A model generated the notes under the pieces. That model had not been told where the DNA came from. It was given only the letters and a program-made list of their open reading frames with translations, and made no database searches. The translations under genes were made by a program, and so were the position numbers. DNA of 64,000 bases from Utricularia gibba (lineage: Eukaryota; Streptophyta; Magnoliopsida; Lamiales; Lentibulariaceae), in assembly GCA_002189035.1 (NCBI GenBank), contig NEEC01000036.1, forward strand, positions 1 through 64,000, in the 5' to 3' direction. Shown one piece after another: positions 58,031 through 64,000 of this stretch (within the stretch, counting starts at the first letter, position 1; each line of letters starts with the position of its first letter).

Positions 58031-61000
58031 TTAAACAAATGCATCATTATTTTCGTCGACTCGCACCCGGTTGGGCTCATGAGCCGGACCGAACGCAGCG
58101 CCGGACCAAGTGCCCAGTGAGAGTGGCCGACACAAAACGAGAAGTTGTTCCTTGAAAAACCTTGTAGGAAGCCCCTGAAAACCGAACGTTAATAAGTGCA
58201 TCGCTTTAGTTGCCAGGCTACAACTAACTTTCGGCCCTAACCCAACCTGACCTTTGTCCCGTTCTAGGTGCCCCCCAAGACCGCCTCCTCAAGTATAAAG
58301 TAAGTTGTTGAAAAAATCATGTGGGGTGCACGTGACATCTTACTTTAAACAAATGCATCATTATTTTCGTCGACTCGCAATGAGCCGGACCGAACGCAGC
58401 GCCGGACCAGTGCCCAGTGAGAGTGGCCGACACAAAACGAGAAGTTGTTCCTTGAAAAACCTTGTAGGAAGCCCTGAAAACCGAACGTTAATAAGTCGCT
58501 TTAGTTGCCAGGCTACAACTAACTTTCGGCGACCTTTGTCCCTTCTAAAGACCGCCTCCTCACATGTGGGTGCACGACATCTTACTTTAAACAAATGCAT
58601 CATTATTTTCGTCGACTCGCTTGGGCTCATGAGCCGGACCGAACGCAGCGCCGGACCAAGTGCCCAGTGAGAGTGGCCGACACAAAACGAGAAGTTGTTC
58701 CTTGAAAAACCTTGTAGGAAGCCCTGAAAACCGAACGTTAATAAGTGCATCGCTTTAGTTGCCAGGCTACAACTAACTTTCGGCCCTAACCCAACCTGAC
58801 CTTTGTCCCGTTCTACCCCCCAAGACCGCCTCCTCAAGTATAAAGTAAGTTGTTGAAAAAATCATGTGGGGTGCACGTGACATCTTACTTTAAACAAATG
58901 CATCATTATTTTCGTCGACTCGCACCCGGTTGGGCTCATGAGCCGACCGAACGCAACCAAGTGCCCAGTGAGAGTGGCCGACACAAAACGAGAAGTTGTT
59001 CCTTGAAAAACCTTGTAGGAAGCCCCTGAAAACCGAACGTTAATAAGTGCATCGCTTTAGTTGCCAGGCTACAACTAACTTTCGGCCCTAACCCAACCTG
59101 ACCTTTGTCCCGTTCTAGGTGCCCCCAAGACCGCCTCCTCAAGTATAAAGTAAGTTGTTGAAAAAATCATGTGGGGTGCACGTGACATCTTACTTTAAAC
59201 AAATGCATCATTATTTTCGTCGACTCGCACCCGGTTGGCTCATGAGCCGGACCGAACGCAGCGCCGGACCAAGTGCCCAGTGAGAGTGGCCGACACAAAA
59301 CGAGAAGTTGTTCCTTGAAAAACCTTGTAGGAAGCCCCTGAAAACCGAACGTTAATAAGTGCATCGCTTTAGTTGCCAGGCTACAACTAACTTTCGGCCC
59401 TAACCCAACCTGACCTTTGTCCCGTTCTAGGTGCCCCCAAGACCGCCTCCTCAAGTATAAAGTAAGTTGTTGAAAAAATCATGTGGGGTGCACGTGACAT
59501 CTTACTTTAAAAAATGCATCATTATTTTCGTCGACTCGCACATGAGCCGGACCGAACGCAGCGCCGGACCAAGTGCCCAGTGAGAGTGGCCGACACAAAC
59601 GAGAAGTTGTTCCTTGAAAAACCTTGTAGGAAGCCCCTGAAAACCGAACGTTAAATCGCTTTAGTTGCCAGGCTACAACTAACTTTCGGCCCTAACCCAA
59701 CCTGACCTTGTCCCGTTCTAGGTGCCCCCAAGACCGCCTCCTCAAGTATAAGTAAGTTGTTGAAAAATCATGTGGGGTGCACGTGACATCTTACTTTAAA
59801 CAATGCATCATTATTTTCGTCGACTCGCACCCGGTTGGGCTCATGAGCCGGACCGAACGCAGCGCCGGACCAAGTGCCCAGTGAGAGTGGCCGACACAAA
59901 ACGAGAAGTTGTTCCTTGAAAAACCTTGTAGGAAGCCCGAAAACCGAACGTTAATAAGTGCATCGCTTTAGTTGCCAGGCTACAACTAACTTTCGGCCCT
60001 AACCCAACCTGACCTTTGTCCCGTTCTAGGTGCCCCCAAGACCGCCTCCTCAAGTATAAAGTAAGTTGTTGAAAAAATCATGTGGGTGCACGTGACATCT
60101 TACTTTAAACAAATGCATCATTATTTTCGTCGACTCGCACCCGGTTGGGCTCATGAGCCGGACCGAACGCAGCGCCGGACCAAGTGCCCAGTGAGAGTGG
60201 CCGACACAAAACGAGAAGTTGTTCCTTGAAAACCTTGTAGGAAGCCCCTGAAAACCGAACGTTAAAAGTGCATCGCTTTAGTTGCCAGGCTACAACTAAC
60301 TTTCGGCCCTAACCCAACCTGACCTTTGTCCCTTCTAGGTGCCCCCAAGACCGCCTCCTCAAGTATAAAGTAAGTTGTTGAAAAATCATGTGGGGTGCAC
60401 GTGACATCTTACTTTAACAAATGCATCATTTTTTCGTCGACTCGTTGGCTCATGAGCCGGACGAACGCAGCGCCGGACCAAGTGCCCCACAAAAACGAGA
60501 AGTTGTTCCTTGAAAAACCTTGTAGTGAAAACCGAACGTTAATAAGTGCATCGCTTTAGTTGCCAGGCTACAACTAACTTTCGGCCCTAACCCAACCTGA
60601 CCTTTGTCCCGTTCTAGGTGCCCCCAATCCTCAAGTATAAAGTAAGTTGTTGAAAAAATCATGTGGGGTGCACGTGACATCTTACTTTAAACAAATGCAT
60701 CATTATTTTCGTCGACTCGCACCGGTTGGGCTCATGAGCCGGACCGAACGCAGCGCCGGACCAAGTGCCGTGAGAGTGGCCGACACAAAACGAGAAGTTG
60801 TTCCTTGAAAAACCTTGTAGGAAGCCCTGAAAACCGAACGTTAATAAGTGCATCGCTTTAGTTGCCAACAACTAACTTTCGGCCCTAACCCAACCTGACC
60901 TTTGTCCCGTTCTAGGTGCCCCCCAGACCGCCTCCTCAAGTATAAAGTAAGTTGTTGAAAAAATCATGTGGGTGCACGTGACATCTTACTTTAAACAAAT

Positions 61001-62215
61001 GCATCATTATTTTCGTCGACTCGCACCCGTTGGGCTCATGAGCCCGAACGCAGCGCCGGACCAAGTGCCCAGTGAGAGTGGCCGACACAAACGAGAAGTT
61101 GTTCCTTGAAAAACCTTGTAGGAAGCCCCTGAAAACCGAACGTTAATAAGTGCATCGCTTTAGTTGCCAGGCTACAACTAACTTTCGGCCCTAACCCAAC
61201 CTGACCTTTGTCCCGTTCTAGGTGCCCCCATCCTCAAGTATAAAGTAAGTTGTTGAAAAAATCATGTGGGGTGCACGTGACATCTTACTTTAAACAAATG
61301 CATCATTATTTTCGTCGACTCGCAATGAGCCGGACCGAACGCATGCCCCCGACACAAAACGAGAAGTTGTTCCTTGAAAAACCTTGTAGGAAGCCCCTGA
61401 AAACCGAACGTTAATAAGTGCATCGCTTTAGTTGCCAGGCTACAACTAACTTTCGGCCCTAACCCAACCTGACCTTTGTCCCGTTCTAGGTGCCCCCAAC
61501 CGCCTCCTCAAGTATAAAGTAAGTTGTTGAAAAAATCATGTGGGGCACGTGACATCTTACTTTAAACAAATGCATCATTATTTTCGTCGACTCGCACCCG
61601 GTTGGGCTCATGAGCCGGACCGAACGCAGCGCCGGACCAAGTGCCCAGTGAGAGTGGCCGACACAAAACGAGAAGTTGTTCCTTGAAAAACCTTGTAGGA
61701 AGCCCCTGAAAACCGAACGTTAATAAGTGCATCGCTTTAGTTGCCAGGCTACAACTAACTTTCGGCCCTAACCCAACCTGACCTTTGTCCCGTTCTAGGT
61801 GCCCCCAAGACCGCCTCCTCAAGTATAAGTAAGTTGTTGAAAAATCATGTGGGGTGCACGTGACATCTTACTTTAAACAAATGCATCATTATTTTCGTCG
61901 ACTCGCACCCGGTTGGGCTCATGAGCCGGACCGAACGCAGCGCCGACCAAGTGCCCAGTGAGAGGCCGACACAAAACGAGAAGTTGTTCCTTGAAAACCT
62001 TGTAGGAAGCCCCTGAAAACCGAACGTTAATAAGTGCATCGCTTTAGTTGCCAGGCTACAACTAACTTTCGGCCCTAACCCAACCTGACCTTTGTCCCGT
62101 TCTAGGTGCCCCCAAGACGCCTCCTCAAGTATAAAGTAAGTTGTTGAAAAAATCATGTGGGGTGCACGTGACATCTTACTTTAAACAAATGCATCATTAT
62201 TTTCGTCGACTCGCA
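58031..62215 (+). repeat. Copies with frequent one-base homopolymer losses and small deletions
   Basis: Phase marks run from 58039 to 62189 with spacings of 242-314 bp. Losses are mostly single bases in runs: AAAAATC for AAAAAATC, GTGGGTG for GTGGGGTG, CACAAACG for CACAAAACG, GTATAAGTAAG for GTATAAAGTAAG, ACCGG for ACCCGG, and CCTTGTCCC for CCTTTGTCCC. Larger deletions occur near 58377, 58490, 58560, 59536, 60447, 60620, 61322 and 61345. Confidence 0.87.
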
Positions 62216-64000
62216 CCGGTTGGCTCATGAGCCGGACCGAACGCAGCGCCGGACCAGTGCCCAGTGAGAGTGGCCGACACAAAACGAGAAGTTGTTCCTT
62301 GAAAACCTTGTAGGAAGCCCCTGAAAACCGAACGTTAATAAGTGCATCGCTTTAGTTGCCAGGCTACAACTAACTTTCGGCCCTAACCCAACCTGACCTT
62401 TGTCCCGTTCTAGGTGCCCCCAAGACCGCCTCCTCAAGTATAAAGTAAGTTGTTGAAAAAATCATGTGGGGTGCACGTGACATCTTACTTTAAACAAATG
62501 CATCATTATTTTCGTCGACTCGCACCCGGTTGGGCTCATGAGCCGGACCGAACGCAGCGCCGGACCAAGTGCCCAGTGAGAGTGGCCGACACAAAACGAG
62601 AAGTTGTTCCTTGAAAAACCTTGTAGGAAGCCCCTGAAAACCGAACGTTAATAAGTGCATCGCTTTAGTTGCCAGGCTACAACTAACTTTCGGCCCTAAC
62701 CCAACCTGACCTTTGTCCCGTTCTAGGTGCCCCCCAAGACCGCCTCCTCAAGTATAAAGTAAGTTGTTGAAAAAATCATGTGGGGTGCACGTGACATCTT
62801 ACTTTAAACAAATGCATCATTATTTTCGTCGACTCGCACCCGGTTGGGCTCATGAGCCGGACCGAACGCAGCGCCGGACCAAGTTAGAGTGGCCGACACA
62901 AAACGAGAAGTTGTTCCTTAAAACCTTGTAGGAAGCCCCTGAAAACCGAACGTTAATAAGTGCATCGCTTTAGTTGCCAGGCTACAACTACTTTCGGCCC
63001 TAACCCAACCTGACCTTTGTCCCGTTCTAGGTGCCCCCCAAGACCGCCTCCTCAAGTATAAAGTAAGTTGTTGAAAAAATCATGTGGGGTGCACGTGACA
63101 TCTTACTTTAAACAAATGCATCATTATTTTCGTCGACTCGCACCGGTTGGGCTCATGAGCCGGACCGAACGCAGCGCCGGACCAAGTGCCCAGTGAGAGT
63201 GGCCGACACAAAACGAGAAGTTGTTCCTTGAAAAACCTTGTAGGAAGCCCCTGAAAACCGAACGTTAATAAGTGCATCGCTTTAGTTGCCAGGCTACAAC
63301 TAACTTTCGGCCCTAACCCATCGCTTTAGTTGCCAGGCTGACCTTTGTCCCGTTCTAGGTGCCCCCAAGACCGCCTCCTCAAGTATAAAGTAAGTTGTTG
63401 AAAAAATCATGTGGGGTGCACGTGACATCTTACTTTAAACAAATGCATCATTATTTTCGTCGACTCGCACCCGGTTGGGCTCATGAGCCGGACCGAACGC
63501 AGCGCCGGACCAAGTGCCCAGTGAGAGTGGCCGACACAAAACGAGAAGTTGTTCCTTGAAAAACCTTGTAGGAAGCCCCTGAAAACCGAACGTTAATAAG
63601 TGCATCGCTTTAGTTGCCAGGCTACAACTAACTTTCGGCCCTAACCCAACCTGACCTTTGTCCCGTTCTAGGTGCCCCCAAGACCGCCTCCTCAAGTATA
63701 AAGTAAGTTGTTGAAAAAATCATGTGGGTGCACGTGACATCTTACTTTAAACAAATGCATCATTATTTTCGTCGACTCGCACCCGGTTGGGCTCATGAGC
63801 CGGACCGAACGCAGCGCCGGACCAAGTGCCCAGTGAGAGTGGCCGACACAAAACGAGAAGTTGTTCCTTGAAAAACCTTGTAGGAAGCCCCTGAAAACCG
63901 AACGTTAATAAGTGCATCGCTTTAGTTGCCAGGCTACAACTAACTTTCGGCCCTAACCCAACCTGACCTTTGTCCCGTTCTAGGTGCCCCCCAAGACCGC
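62216..64000 (+). repeat. Mostly regular terminal block
   Basis: Phase marks 62498, 62812, 63116, 63443 and 63755. Small losses are at 62221 (TTGGCTC), 62885 (CCAAGTTAGAG), 62919 (CCTTAAAACC) and 62990 (CAACTACTTTCGG). One copy is lengthened to 327 bp by a local duplication. The array runs off the right end of the window in mid-unit. Confidence 0.89.
63320..63339 (+). repeat. Local duplication of a 20-bp monomer word
   Basis: The word ATCGCTTTAGTTGCCAGGCT appears a second time, placed between GGCCCTAACCC and GACCTTTGTCCC, where ACCT would normally be. The original is about 42 bp upstream in the same copy. It has the form of a short template slip-back. Confidence 0.86.

Larger units (their letters stand above)
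1..64000 (+). repeat. Tandem satellite DNA array, 313/314-bp monomer, whole window
   Basis: One unit repeats head to tail in a single orientation over the whole window. The phase word ATGCATCATT recurs at 207, 517, 828, 1138, 1450 and so on to 63755, most often every 313 or 314 bp, giving about 210 full or partial copies. I saw no inverted copy and no unrelated insert longer than a few tens of bases. Long homogeneous arrays of units this size are typical of eukaryotic centromeric or other heterochromatic satellites. The chromosomal position cannot be told because neither array edge is present. I do not recognise the family by sequence. Both ends of the window cut through a monomer, so the array continues outside. 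Confidence 0.97.

Noticed and set aside
1-64000. CRISPR array
   Set aside because: The repeat is 313/314 bp with no unique spacers, which excludes CRISPR.
1-64000. Ribosomal or 5S gene repeat
   Set aside because: I see no 5S internal promoter boxes, rRNA-like text or tRNA A/B boxes in the unit.

Overview
The whole 64 kb window is one tandem satellite DNA array. A single repeat unit (monomer) of 313 or 314 bp runs head to tail on the same strand from the first base to the last. I count about 210 complete or partial copies, using the once-per-unit word ATGCATCATT and its damaged forms as the phase marker. I found no protein-coding gene, rRNA, tRNA, transposon, CRISPR array or other recognisable single-copy DNA. 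The open reading frames are by-products of the monomer: they start at TTG codons, the unit length is not a multiple of three, and the frame breaks whenever one C run changes from five to six. An array of this kind points to a eukaryotic chromosome, for example centromeric, pericentromeric, subtelomeric or heterochromatic DNA. I do not recognise the satellite family and cannot name the organism. The monomer is about 50% GC and keeps 18 CpG sites (observed/expected about 0.94), so there is no sign of long-term methyl-CpG decay.

Layout. Regular blocks, where copies look identical except for the C5/C6 difference and a few one-base changes, lie at about 1.76-9.89, 11.1-13.6 (with some short copies), 13.8-17.3, 19.6-22.5, 22.8-25.1, 29.2-32.5, 32.7-34.0, 36.85-40.6, 41.1-43.2, 48.1-49.3, 51.1-54.0 and 62.2-64.0 kb. 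Between them are disrupted stretches where copies are truncated, fused or broken into short monomer words: 9.9-11.1, 17.3-19.6, 22.5-22.8, 25.1-29.2 (most scrambled at 25.74-27.39), 32.53-32.70, 34.0-36.85, 40.6-41.1, 43.19-43.61, 45.1-48.1, 49.3-51.1 and 54.0-58.0 kb. From 53 to 62.5 kb many copies also lose single bases in homopolymers, which looks partly like consensus error.

Monomer content. Each intact unit carries a 12-bp perfect palindrome inside a 24-bp imperfect dyad, overlapping GTGCAC/CACGTG sites that give one match to the CDEI/E-box consensus RTCACRTG, a short telomere-like word (CCCTAACCC) inside a two-tier G-quadruplex motif on the minus strand, a TATAAAG box-like word, an A6 tract, and several six-base dyads (TTTAAA, ATGCAT, GTCGAC, AACGTT).

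The most notable signal is that the damage is not random. The same exact deletion joins recur in copies many kilobases apart, and many joins lie at or beside the dyad words. Either rearranged copies were spread by unequal exchange or conversion, or breaks recur at preferred places, or the assembly consensus made the same errors repeatedly. Raw long reads would separate these explanations.
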